Below, one piece after another: positions 32,237-43,300 of a stretch of 64,000 nucleotides of DNA. The position numbers and the translations under genes are program-made. How positions within the stretch are numbered: position 1 is the stretch's first letter; every line of letters begins with the position of its first letter. The DNA comes from Acanthamoeba castellanii str. Neff (lineage: Eukaryota > Discosea > Longamoebia > Acanthamoebidae). The notes beneath the pieces are model-generated. The model did no database searches. It saw nothing but the letters and a program-made list of their open reading frames with translations, and was not told the DNA's origin. The DNA lies in contig NW_004457297.1 in assembly GCF_000313135.1 (NCBI RefSeq), forward strand, positions 217,714-281,713, read 5' to 3'.

Positions 32237-32484
32237 CGTCTTCGGTGTCCCTTCTTGTAGCGACCTCCTGCGACTTTCGTTCGACAAGAGAAACAGAAAC
32301 AAGAAATATTTTTTCTTTCTTAATTTCTGTTCGCATACGTGTGCATCTTGTACGCCAATCGTTCGTTGATTCGCCTTTGCAGCCTCCTTCCAGGCCAAGA
32401 AACAGAGTCTGGTCCACAGGCAGTTGCAACAGGTGCACCTCTGAAGGTTGAAAGATCATTCATAGCTGCTGCCTCTGGTGGAAG
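32237..32484. promoter_or_regulatory. Bidirectional promoter between App1 and LRR genes
   Basis: 248 bp separate the two divergent start codons, so both core promoters must lie here. An AT-rich patch (aagaaatattttttctttctt) is centred near 32310. No specific factor site is identified. Confidence 0.45.
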
Positions 32485-35400
32485 ATGGAGGTGTTGGACG
32501 TGGAAGAAGAGGAGAGGAGGCGACGGATGTTGTGGCCTGAAGGTGAGCACCTCCTGTTCAAGCCAGGCGTGCCCAGTCTTGCAGATCTGTGCTTGGACTA
32601 CGTGGCAGACTGCTTTCAGCAACTCGAGGGCCTAGGTACGTGGCTCCTCGCCTGGTGTCCTTTCTGTGCTGGGCGTGGGGCCTCTCATCGCCCACCTATG
32701 GTATGCGTTGAATGCCAACAGACCGACTACCGGTGACGGTGAGGCAACAAGTGTTTGTGAAGCTGAGTCGGTCACAAAAGATAAACGACATGACCCTCTC
32801 GCTCTTCCTCACCGCCAACAGCAAAGGGTAGCCTATGATCTTCTTCTTTCTTCTTCTTGCTTTGATGGATCGTGACGCTTGTGACATGCTTACGCACACG
32901 CACACGCACACACATACAGAGCGTGTCCCTTTGTCGAGGTGGATTTCTCCTCGATGAAGTGGGTGTCCGCGAGCACGGTCATACAGCTGTTTAATCCCTA
33001 CACGCTGCTGCATCTCAACTTGTCCAACTGTACACAAATCACCGACGAAGTGTACGCACACATTGGCCTGTTATCTCTTCCCTCCTTTCCTTCACAACCT
33101 CACAGCGGGTTGCTTTGTGCATGCAGAGTTCAAGCCATCACGAAGGAGAGCCGTATACTGGAGACCCTGATCGTGAGCAACAATCCAAACATAATGGATC
33201 CCATCAAGTACTGACCTGACCCCGTCTTGTGGCATGTTGGTTTGTGCCAGTCTAAAAAAGCGACTTGTGTGAACACAGGCATGAGTGTCCGTGCTTGTTG
33301 GCCGTTGACTTGAGATCCACCAAGCTCAAGGATGAAGCACTATGCGCTCTTGCCAGGTACGACCAGATTTCAATTCAAAGAGCAAATAACTCGAGTCTTT
33401 CAGTTCTTCTGATAACAGTTCTACCAGGCTTTGCACATCGCTGGTGAAGGTAGACATTCGTGGCTGCAACGAAGTGCGGTGGGGCGGCCTTCGAGCGCTC
33501 GAGCGGCATTGCCCCTCGCTTCTCTCACTCCACTACGACTACGTCGTCTACCCACCCACGGGCTCTTCAGGTACTCACCCACTGCCTACGATACGACGGA
33601 AAGCACACAAATGTGCCTCAAGACTTCCACGGCTATCGCACAGATCGGAGTAAACTGGACTTCACGCAACTTCGAGAGCTGGGCATCTATTGGGACACGG
33701 ACTACAAGGACATGATCTACGCGCTCATCCACGCCAATCGGTTACTACCGTCCCCCCCCACCAGTATCTGTGCGGCCAATGCGGTGATAGGGTGACTTAC
33801 TTTGACATGTCCTCCTCCTCTTTCTCAGGGGCTTGCGCAGCCTGGCATGTCAAGCCCACAGACAGGATGGTACAGTGTTTGACGTCGATCACCTCTCTGG
33901 TACGCGCCTCAATCGTGCTCCCACTCCCTGCCCGCCACCTTATCGTCTTACGGCGATGAGTTCGTGCAGACTTGCCTGAACTCGAGGAGCTGCGGTTGGC
34001 GCAATGTACGCTTGAGGGCACCGCGATCGTGTCGCGTACCCTGCGGAGCATGTTCCTCCACGACGTATGGCGTTTTCCAGCCAAGCCGATCATCACCTTC
34101 GACTGCCCTCGGGTATGGTCCCTCAGATGTGTGTGACCAGGTCGGTTTGAAGATTATATTGACTGTACACGACACACAGCTGACGCACATATCTTGGACG
34201 GCGCAAACGACCCGCCTGTTCCCAGCCTGTGGCAATCTCCTCCGGGGGTGCCCCAATCTGTTCTCGCTGTCGGTGACCGCCTACCCGTTCGACATGGACT
34301 TCTTCGAGGAGCTGAAGCATCACACAAGCCTCAACATCCTCTCCATCACCTCCTCTCCCATCAACTTTGCCGAATTGGAGGTTTGGCCCTGCCGCCCAAT
34401 CTTGTCCACCGTTGCATTATAACGTTCTAACGGCACCCGTGCCACGATGATGGTAGAGTTCGAGCCTGCGAACGCTCGTACTCGTCAACGCTTATTTCCA
34501 AAAGTACGTGATCTGCTTCGCTTGCTTCGCTTGCTCCTCTAGCCTTTTCAACTGTACCGATTCTTCGAAGTTCGACGTGCCCTGATCACTGATGGGCTTG
34601 CTTGTGGCAGAGATGTGACGGTCATGTGCCCCGCGCTCGAATACGTCCGACTTGAGAGCTGCACCAATCACGCCCACCTTCGGCTGGAGCTGCCCAGCCT
34701 CCAGAAAGCCGGTACGCCGATTCTCGTGCTACGTCGCGCACACGCGCACGCACACGCACTCACGCACACGCACACGCGCACTCACGCAACTCTTTCGGGC
34801 CGGTTGGGTTGGTAAAGAAATCATCAAACCGCTGGGGAGTCACAACACGCCGATGGTCGACGCGATCCTCGAGTTCGTGGAGGACCTGGCGCGGCGCTGT
34901 CCGCTGCTTAAGATCCTCACGCTGCAGTCGCTGCCCAAGGACTACTACTCGACGCGCGACCTCAAGATCGTGTCGGCGAGCCTGCTCAAGCTGGAGATCA
35001 CCGGCGGCACCTACCCGACGCTGCGCGACATACTCAACTGCGACTGTCCGCAGCTGATCGCGCTCAACCTGCGCGAGTCCAACATCGACAACTTCAACCT
35101 CGACGCCATCCTGCGCAACTGCCCGCGGCTGCACAGCCTCGACGTGACCGAGTGCAAGCAGCTTACGGCCTCGCGCAAGCTCGGCTCGCTCCGCCAGCTG
35201 CGGGTGCTCAAGGCCCACAAGACCAACCTCGAGCTCGGCTGCGTGCTCGACGTGCTCAAGCGCTGCGGGCGCCTGCAGACCGTGGAGTACAGCCGCTGCC
35301 ACAACGTCGTGCCGGTGAGCCGCGAGGAGGCCGAGCTCAAGAAAATCGAAGAGGACATCAAAGAAGAGGTACGAGCTGCAACCGCCGAACCCGACATATA

Positions 35401-36535
35401 CACATTTTTGACGTATACTGTGTGCTGTGTGCTGTGTGTGGTGTGTGCTGTGTGTGTGTGTGTGTGGTGCTGTGCCACAAGGCGCCAATTGAGGTGTTCA
35501 ATTCGTGTCTGCGAAGGCTGGTGATCGACAGCAGCTTCGCTGACCTGCATCTCTACGCGCTCAACCTGGCCTCGCTCCACACGCTCCACTTCTCGCACAC
35601 CCACATGCTGCGGGACCACCACATCGCGCAGCTGGTGGCCCACTCGCCGCGCCTGCGCCACCTCTCCCTCTTCAGCTGCGCCTCGCTTCACCAGCCCCAA
35701 TTCGTCTTCCCCGACCTCCTCGTTCTCAACCTCGTCTCCTGTGACTCCATGACCCGCCCCAAGATCCAGGTCTCACTCTCTTGACGCTGACGCGTGTGCG
35801 GTGGCGTGTGCGGTGGCGTGTGCGATTGCTAAAAGAAATCGGTGGTGGTTGTGTGGTGCGCAGTGTCCAGCGCTGCAGCTCGTAGACATAAAATTCTGCA
35901 CGGTGGACGGGGCGGTGGTGACGTCGATGCTGGCCGACTGCCCGCGGCTGATCACGCTCAACCTGCTCAACCTGGGACAGCTGGTCGGCCCGCTGACCCT
36001 GGACCACGGCTCGCTCCAGAAGCTGGCCATGAGCAGCTGCGAGCGGGTGTCGCGGCTCCGCCTCTCGCTGCCGGCCCTTAAGCAGGTCGAGCTGATGGCG
36101 CTCCCGGCACTCACCGCCGTGCTCTTCCTCCGACCGTCGCCGCAGCTGCTTCGCTTCGGCCTGGTCTTCTGTCAGCGCGTCGACGCCGGGCTTCTGCAGC
36201 GCGAGCTGGCGGACAAGGCCGAGAGTGCCTTCGTGCAGCTCATCGCCACGACCACACACTCGCCTTCATCCTCTTCGTCTTCGTCGTCTTCTTCGACCTC
36301 GATACTGGACCCGTCGGCCTTTGCTCCGGCGTTTGCCACCTCCGCGGCGTCTTCGTCTTCGTCGTCGGGCGGTGGTCCGCTATCGACCATCACCTCCTCG
36401 CTGGCCAACCTCTCGTCGTCGTTGGACCACTTCGCCTCCACTCTCTTCCCGCCATCTTCGTCTTCGGCCTCCTCGCCTTCTTCCTCTCCTTCACCTGGCG
36501 AAGGCGGCGAAGAGGAGAAGTGTCTCCTCATGTGA
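32485..36535 (+). CDS. Leucine-rich-repeat (RNI-like) protein with C-terminal CaaX box
   Basis: Large LRR protein with many short exons (first exons 32485-32635, 32722-32827, 32920-33051; last from about 35864 to 36535). The N-terminus contains SLADLCLDYVADCF and then LPVTVRQQVFVKL, resembling the lead-in of F-box-like LRR proteins. The rest is a run of cysteine-type LRRs (LLHLNLSNCTQITDE, LLAVDLRSTKLKDEAL, LHSLDVTECKQL, LVDIKFCTVDGAVV). About 100 residues of poly-Ser linker lead to the last four residues, CLLM, a classical prenylation box. It is probably a membrane-tethered protein-interaction scaffold or substrate receptor. Exon boundaries in the middle (33100-34500) were not all resolved. 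Confidence 0.75.
34726..34790. repeat. CACGCA simple repeat in LRR-gene intron
   Basis: Alternating CACG/CACA units between two LRR exons, of the type common in introns across this window. Confidence 0.8.
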
Positions 36536-36598
36536 TGGGCCATCTGCATGTCCAACAAGAGAGTTGTAATTACAGTGTTCAGCGCTACGTGTGGGCTC

Positions 36599-38065
36599 TC
36601 ACTCGATCGAGAAGGCCAGCTTGCCTCGGGCCTTCAGCTCCTGCGGCAGCAGCGCCGCGTAGATGAGCGAGCACGCGGGCGCTGGCACGCCCAAGGCCTT
36701 GGCCTTTCGCACCACCGCGCCCACTTGCCACTCGAGCTCAGATGGCAGGCCGCGCATGATGTCCCTGATGGAGAGCAGATTTGCCGGAGAGGTAAGATAA
36801 GGTGTGTGCGCACACGAGCACACACGCACACGCACATCGTGGGTGGATGGTAAGGGGGTACCGCTGCATTGATGACGTGGCGTTGCGCTCGCTTTCGGCG
36901 CGTCCCAGGAAGTAGGTGTAGAGCTTTTCGGCGGCCTCGTCGGTGAGCTCGATGCCCTGGGCTTGGGCCAGCTTGGCCACCTCGAACAGGACCTGCCTGA
37001 ACAGGTCTCGCGTTTCCTCCACCCCGAGAAAGACTGAAGACAAAGGACAGTGTTAGCAAGCCACGGACCCATACACATCGCCCACGCACACAACGCACGC
37101 GTATGAAAAAAATGTAAGCGAGATACCGCCAAGAGGCGCTCTGGTGATGGCTCCGAGGCCGCTCACCGCGCAGATGAGCATGAACTTGTGCCAGAGGCCG
37201 ACGCGGATGTCATCGAAGAGTTCCACCTTGACACCTTGGGCCTTCTCGAATAGGTCCTTGAGCTTCGTGATGCGGTCACTGATGCTGTTAAGCGTGCCTG
37301 CGTCGATGGCCGCGGATGGTCAGGATCAGCAATGTGTCAACAATGTTGCTTGTAGACCGTACCTGGAGCTGTCTCCGAAGCCCACACTTCGCCAAACGCG
37401 ACGGTTGGGTCGGCGGCCTACGCATGGTGTTACTCTAGACACCCAGAGAGGAGCCAAAAGTGGAGGGATAAGGGATGTACGTCGTGGCGGATGTGACCGT
37501 GCTTGACAATGTAGCTGATGATCTTGCAGAATCCACCTACCACATGCTTCTTGTCAACTGCTCGGGCTAGGATGTCCGCGGCCTCGACTCCGTTTTGCAG
37601 CGGTAGCTGCACAGTAGGGATGGAGTGTTAAGAAGTGATAAGAAGTGGCGCGTCCACCACAGCTCAGGGAGACCTACGACTATAGTCTCACTGTGCAAAA
37701 GTGGCTGCAGAGTTCGGGCTACTTCTTCCAGCTGCCACACCTTCACTGCCGTGATGACAAGGTCCACCGGCCCCACCGAAGCCAAGTCATCTTTGCCGCA
37801 ATTCGAAGTTTGCATGAGAAAAGAGCACCTCATCAGGAAGTAGAAAAGAGGGAGCAGAACCTGTGGCGTTGCATCGGTCCGGGGGTATGTGGAAATCTCC
37901 CACGAGACTGTCCACGCGGAGCCCGTCACGCTTGAGGACCTGCAGCGTCTCACCACGGACCACGAAATGCACCTGGCACTCATCCTGCAGCTGTGCCAGA
38001 CGCCCGCCGAAGTAGCCACCCACTCCTCCTGTCCCAATCACTGCAATCTTCCACATAGCTTCCAT
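36599..38065 (-). CDS. panE: 2-Dehydropantoate 2-reductase (ketopantoate reductase)
   Basis: NADPH-dependent reduction of ketopantoate to pantoate in vitamin B5/CoA synthesis. 335 aa, exons (minus): 38065-37861, 37790-37678, 37606-37481, 37417-37363, 37297-37127, 37033-36862, 36764-36599. The Rossmann motif GTGGVGGYFGGRLA is at the N-terminus. The middle has VDLVITAVKVWQLEE and PLQNGVEA. The C-terminal helical domain contains the catalytic-lysine segment WHKFMLICAVSGLGAITRAP and ends with the family pattern MRGLPSELEWQVGAV..AKALGVPAP. An upstream in-frame ATG at 38161 would add about 32 Lys-rich residues. The start at 38065 fits bacterial and fungal enzymes. Divergent from SPO11 with 137 bp between start codons. 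Confidence 0.93.
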
Positions 38066-38202
38066 GCTTGCGGCAAATAAAATCTTTGCTTTTCCCGCGC
38101 TTTTGATTTCATTTTTTTTTTTGGCATTTAAAGCTTTGCCTGCGTTGATCAAGCGGTCCACTCATCCTGTCATGATGAGACTACAAAAACCACTCCACTG
38201 CC
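38066..38202. promoter_or_regulatory. Short bidirectional promoter, ketopantoate reductase / SPO11
   Basis: 137 bp separate the divergent ATGs. A T10 run lies near 38112-38121. A housekeeping gene and a meiotic gene therefore share one small control region. Confidence 0.5.
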
Positions 38203-40208
38203 ATGAATGCGAAGCGGGCCAAGCTCAATCATAAAGATGTCACCACAACGGAGGTAAGATTCACCAGTATTCAATCTGATTTGCACGACAAACCTACAAA
38301 CCTTGCCCTCCAGGGAGCAAGTGATCCTGGTTGGCGCACAGCTTTGCAAGCTGCCGCGCAGAGCCAAGTCGTTCACGCTCGCGTAGTGCCTACAGTTGCT
38401 GCCTTCTCGTACGCCCTCTCCCTCTCGTTGTCGCTACTCGGCTGACCAGGTCTCTTCAGACGCGATGACGTCATCAAACGGCTTGAAGCCGTCCTACAAC
38501 GAGTACTGGCCGACATCGTAGCTGGGCGCAACGCCAAGCTCTCCTTCGAGGAGCATCATTCGTACAAGAGCATTGAGTTCGACTTCGTCACCAAGTGTCA
38601 CCGACCTGTCGCAGAGCCCTCCCTCACCACCCTGGCGCTTCGGTCCAACAAGACCCTCAAGTCCTTTGGTACGTGCTCCCGGGTTTGACTTCTCTTCTTC
38701 CTAACCCCCTCTGGTAGTTGTCATGCTTCGCATCATGGAGGTCGTTCACGAGCTACTGCTCAGCAATAAGCACGCAACCAAGAGGTACGCGCCAGTCAGG
38801 GTTAGAGTTGAGTCGGTTTTCGGCAGCATGGATTGATCTCCATGGCTGATCGTAACGTGCAGAGACATCTACTACATGGACGTGACGCTGTTTGAAAAAC
38901 AAGCCATCGTTGATCGAGCCATCGAGAACATCGCCTCCATGCTACATGTGCCGCGCACAGCGCTTCACGTGGTACTGCCTTGCCCAAGTTCTCTCACGTG
39001 ATAGGTTACTCAACTTCACCACAGGTAGGGACGGAGAAGAGTCTGGTTGCTGGCCACGTCAATTGGAAGGAGAAAGGCGACACCATCGATTGCATGCACT
39101 ACCTCCACACCGTATGCAGCTTACCCAACTCACTTCATGCATGAGCACACGTTCGCATGGGCTCACTGTCTTCTCGCTTCTGATTCAGGGCAAGCCGATT
39201 CCTGGTGACACGAACCGAATTGAAGGTACGGCGCTGCTCGCGAGGGATAGGCGAGAAGGATGACACTATCTCTTACAACTCTTCTTCTGCTTGGCTTTAT
39301 TGAAGACCTACGTACGGATGCTCGGTTCCTGCTTATAGTCGAGGATCACGCTACGTTCATGCGCTGTAAGTACTGCCACCTCTCTAACGTTAATGCTTCC
39401 GCTCACGTTATTGTGAACCATAGTGCTCAATGATGGCTTTGTGACGAAGTATGGGCCTTGCGCATTGCTAACTGTACGTCCTCGCTTGCCGCCCGATGAT
39501 CTCAACTCATACCGCTCTCTCTCTCTCTCTCTGATCAGGGTAAGGGTGTACCCGACCTGGCAGCTCGTCGATTCGTTCGCATGCTCAAGGACACGCTCCC
39601 GTCGCTCGTCGTGCTCGCTCTCTGTGATTACGATCCCTGGGGTCTGCAGATCCTCTGCACCTACGCATTCGGTTCTCTGGTACGTCGATGATCATCCCTG
39701 CGGAGTCGTCCTTTTCGAACGGCGTGCTCAGTTCTTCTTCCCCTCACAGCGCATGACATACGATGCCGAGAGCCTGGCGACGCCCGAGCTGCTATGGTGA
39801 CCACACAACAACTATACCGCTACTTGTCTTCGAGGTGCATGACCGTGACTGATAGATGCTTCGAGTCAGGCTGGGCGTGCACGACGAAGACTTGAAGAAG
39901 TGGGAGCTCCCCGCAGCGTGTTTCGCCAACTTGACCGACGTAGACAAGCGCAAGGGAGAGACGATGCTGAGCATGCCCGCCCTGCAGGCCAAACCTACCT
40001 GGCGGTGCGCTTGGCCTTGATTCACAGGATCATCTCATGTGACAGACAGCGTTGGGCTAACGTGACAACGACACCTTCCAGGAACCAGCTCAAGAGCATG
40101 CTAGCCGGTGGCAAGAAGATCGAGATGCAAGCCCTTTCCTCGATATCGATCTCCTTCTTGTGCGACACCTTCTTGCCCGACAAGATGGCCAAGGCGCAGT
40201 GGCTGTGA
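38203..40208 (+). CDS. SPO11: SPO11 / TopoVI A-type meiotic double-strand-break protein
   Basis: Transesterase that makes meiotic DNA double-strand breaks. The first exons are 38203-38253, 38314-38408, 38460-38668, 38718-38784 and 38863-38971; about a dozen exons in all, ending TGA at 40206-40208. The catalytic 5Y-CAP motif reads KRDIYYMDVTLF; by analogy with yeast and human, the second Tyr (38873-38875) attacks DNA. The Toprim domain has LLIVEDHATFMRLL (metal-binding Glu) and LALCDYDPWGLQIL (D-x-D). A C-terminal QLKSMLAGGKKIEMQAL matches the family end. It indicates meiotic recombination machinery in an organism with no well-documented sexual cycle. Upstream neighbour ketopantoate reductase is divergent; POLQ starts 98 bp downstream on the same strand. 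Confidence 0.92.
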
Positions 40209-40306
40209 TACGTCGATTTGAAATCTTTTCCAAGAACTATTTCGCGAACCACACGATTAGCAACGATAATCAATCCAACAAGAAGGACGCCCTTTGTAAA
40301 TAACAA

Positions 40307-43300
40307 ATGAATCAAGGCAAGAAGGGGGCGCTGCCAGTTCAGCCTCTTCTTGCAACAAGTCCTTATGAGCCCGAATTCTTCGAGGTACGTTCGTTCAGAT
40401 GATTCGCAAAATCGATGTAAATGGTGATGAAATTGCTTGATGTTGTGGATAGGAAATGTTGGCCATGCTTGAGGCAGTAGAGAACAAGACTGCAAGCCCG
40501 GTGGCTCCTCGACCGAGCGGCGCAGCCCCGCAGCCTTCCACTTCATCCGTCCCTGTCGCTGGACGCTCGTTTCGCGTCCCTCAAACGCCCTACAAGTCGC
40601 CATCGACCTCCCTTCCTCCTCCATCTGCCACAGTTCCTCGTTCTTCCTCTTCTTCTTCCTCTTCCTCTTCCTTCTCTTCTTCTACTCGCCCTGTTCATTA
40701 CTCAGCCACCTCATCGACTTCATCCTCGTCCTTGCCCGACGCTTCCCGCCCGAGCGCAGCGAGACAGCCCACGCCACCCAACAAGATCACGCCTCCGCGC
40801 GGTGTCGGCGGTGCCGGACTGACCCAGTGCTTCCAGAACCCTCAATTCTTCGACGACGTCGTGCATCTGCTCGACGATGTAGCGCAGCACCCACCACACG
40901 TACAAACGCTTCCTTCGCTTCTCAGGTCGTCACCGTCCCCTCCCTCGCCCATCGCGCACGCGGGAGCGAACGCCAGCGACAACAACAAACTCAACACTTC
41001 CAACCCGTGCGACGAGAGCTTCGATCTCTTGGATTCGGCCGATACATCACTCGACGCCACGATCGAGGTCCAGGACGAGACCCTCGACCTCCGCTACCAG
41101 CAGCAGCAGCAGCAACAGTTGCATCACCAGCAACCACCTACCATGGGGGGCAGCAACCTGTACGCGGCCATCTCCCAGTCGTTCTTTCATCGCAACAACG
41201 ACGCGGACGTTGGCGCCCGCGCGATGCAGCTGGACCAGTGCCTCTCGTCGAGCCAGAATATCGACGAAGTGCCCATGCAGGAGGTGTTCAGCCAGCTCGA
41301 GGCCGCGTTCCCTCGCCGAGGCATCGTTGAGCCGTCAGCGCGCAACAAGAAAGTCACGCCGCCGAGCAGCGGCGGCGACCCCAGCGACGATCGGAGCAGC
41401 GCTGACCTGCTGGACACCAGCCGCTCGCCCACAGCCTCGTCCATCCTGCCAGTCCTTCCCGTGCGGAGCAGCAGCAGCGGCTCTCCACACAACTCCGACA
41501 CGCACGACCTGCGGTATTGGGGCATCCCAGACTCTGTGTACGCACACCTCAAGACCCGCAAAGCGTGGCGCACCCTAAGGCTCCTCTCCTCGGGAGAACA
41601 GGTGTCAGACCTACGCAGAGCACGGGGTGGGCAGGCTCTACGACTGGCAAGTGGAGTGCCTGTCCCAGGAGGGCGTGATGGACGGCCGCAACCTCGTCTA
41701 TTCGGCTCCGACCTCGGGCGGCAAGACCATGGGTACGACCGCTGCTGCTGCTGCTGCTGCTACCACTACTGCTTGAGTACTTACGGCGGGCCTCCATTCG
41801 TCAACGTTACAGTGTCTGAGGTGTTGATGCTACGCACCTTGCTCCAACGCAAGAAAAAGGCCATCTTCATCCTCCCGTTCGTGAGCGTGGTGTCGGAAAA
41901 GGCCGATTACTTGAGCAAGATGTTCAAGTCGATGGACATTTGCGTCCACGGCTTCTATGCCAACAAGGTTCGTATACATGATCCTATAGAGTGCCGATCT
42001 ACCAAGTCTCCCATTACTCACATACTCGATGCTTTACGTATTGTCAAGGGTGGTCCTTTCCTGGACAACGACGAAGAGGACATCGACATCGCTGTCTGCA
42101 CAATCGAGAAGGTAGCTGCGCACCACCGACCCAACCAACACACACAAAAGCAACTGATCTGCTCACTCTTTCTTTGGACACAGGCAAACAATTTGCTCAA
42201 CAGGCTGCTTGAAGAGGACAAACTGGACGAAGTCGGTATCATTGTCATTGATGAAGTACGCGTATCACTTCCATCACAATGATGACACCTGCTGCGTACG
42301 GACGAGCTTACACCCGGAGCTCTTGCGTGCAGGTGCACATGATGGGCGACACGGACCGAGGCTACCTGCTCGAGTTGATGGTGACCAAGCTGCTCTACGC
42401 CAAAGCCGACGAAGGGTGGCAGATCGTCGGCATGTCAGCCACCATTCCAAACACAATCGACCTTCAACGATGGCTGAGTACGCCGACTCGCACCCACAGC
42501 GTCCTGTTGCGTGCGTGGCTGACGTGTCTATGTCTCCTGGTGCCCACAGATGCAGCCATGTATGTCACCGATTTCCGGCCGGTCCCGTTGCAAGAGTTCA
42601 TCAAGATCGAGAACAAGGTGTATGACACCAACTTCGACCTCGTGCGAAGTCTACCACCGCCCACACCGGACGACGCCGATCAGGTCGGCGCGCTCTGCTC
42701 GGAGGTGATCGCGTCGGGCCACTCCGCGCTGGTCTTCTGTCCCACGCGCAAGGGATGCGAGAAGAGCTGCGAGCAGATGGCCAGGCTTCTCCGTCGAAAG
42801 GTGAGTGCGCCTCGGCCTCGCCGCTCTCGTCGTTTTGTGCAGACTAACAAACCTGAAACGCCAGGAACATATCATCAGCGACGAGCTCAGAAAGAAACGA
42901 GCGCTGGTGTTGGCCCAGCTCGCCAAGACACCAGCCGGCATGGATCCCACGCTCGAGGCATCAGTTCCTGACGGCGTTGCCTATCATCATGCTGGTATGT
43001 TTACAGGTTTCGTGCTTGTTGGGTAATGAATTAATTGCAAATGCTGCTAGCTATGACGGCTGAGACTCGTCATGTGGTCATACAGGGCTCACGGTCGAGG
43101 AGCGAGAGATAATCGAGGGAGCGTTCAGGAAGGGGGTGGTGAGTGTGCTGATGGCAACCTCCACCCTCGCGGCTGGCGTCAATTTGCCAGCGCGCCGGGT
43201 CATCTTTCGGTCGGCCAAGATCGGCATGGACGGCCTCGATGTCACACGCTACAAGCAAATGGCGGGGCGAGCCGGGCGAACGGGCATAGACGACCACGGT

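Noticed and set aside
38464..38471. Third TGACGTCA octamer
   Set aside because: It lies inside a SPO11 coding exon (RDDVIK), so it is more likely codon-driven than regulatory. It is noted because it limits the weight of the PDI observation.
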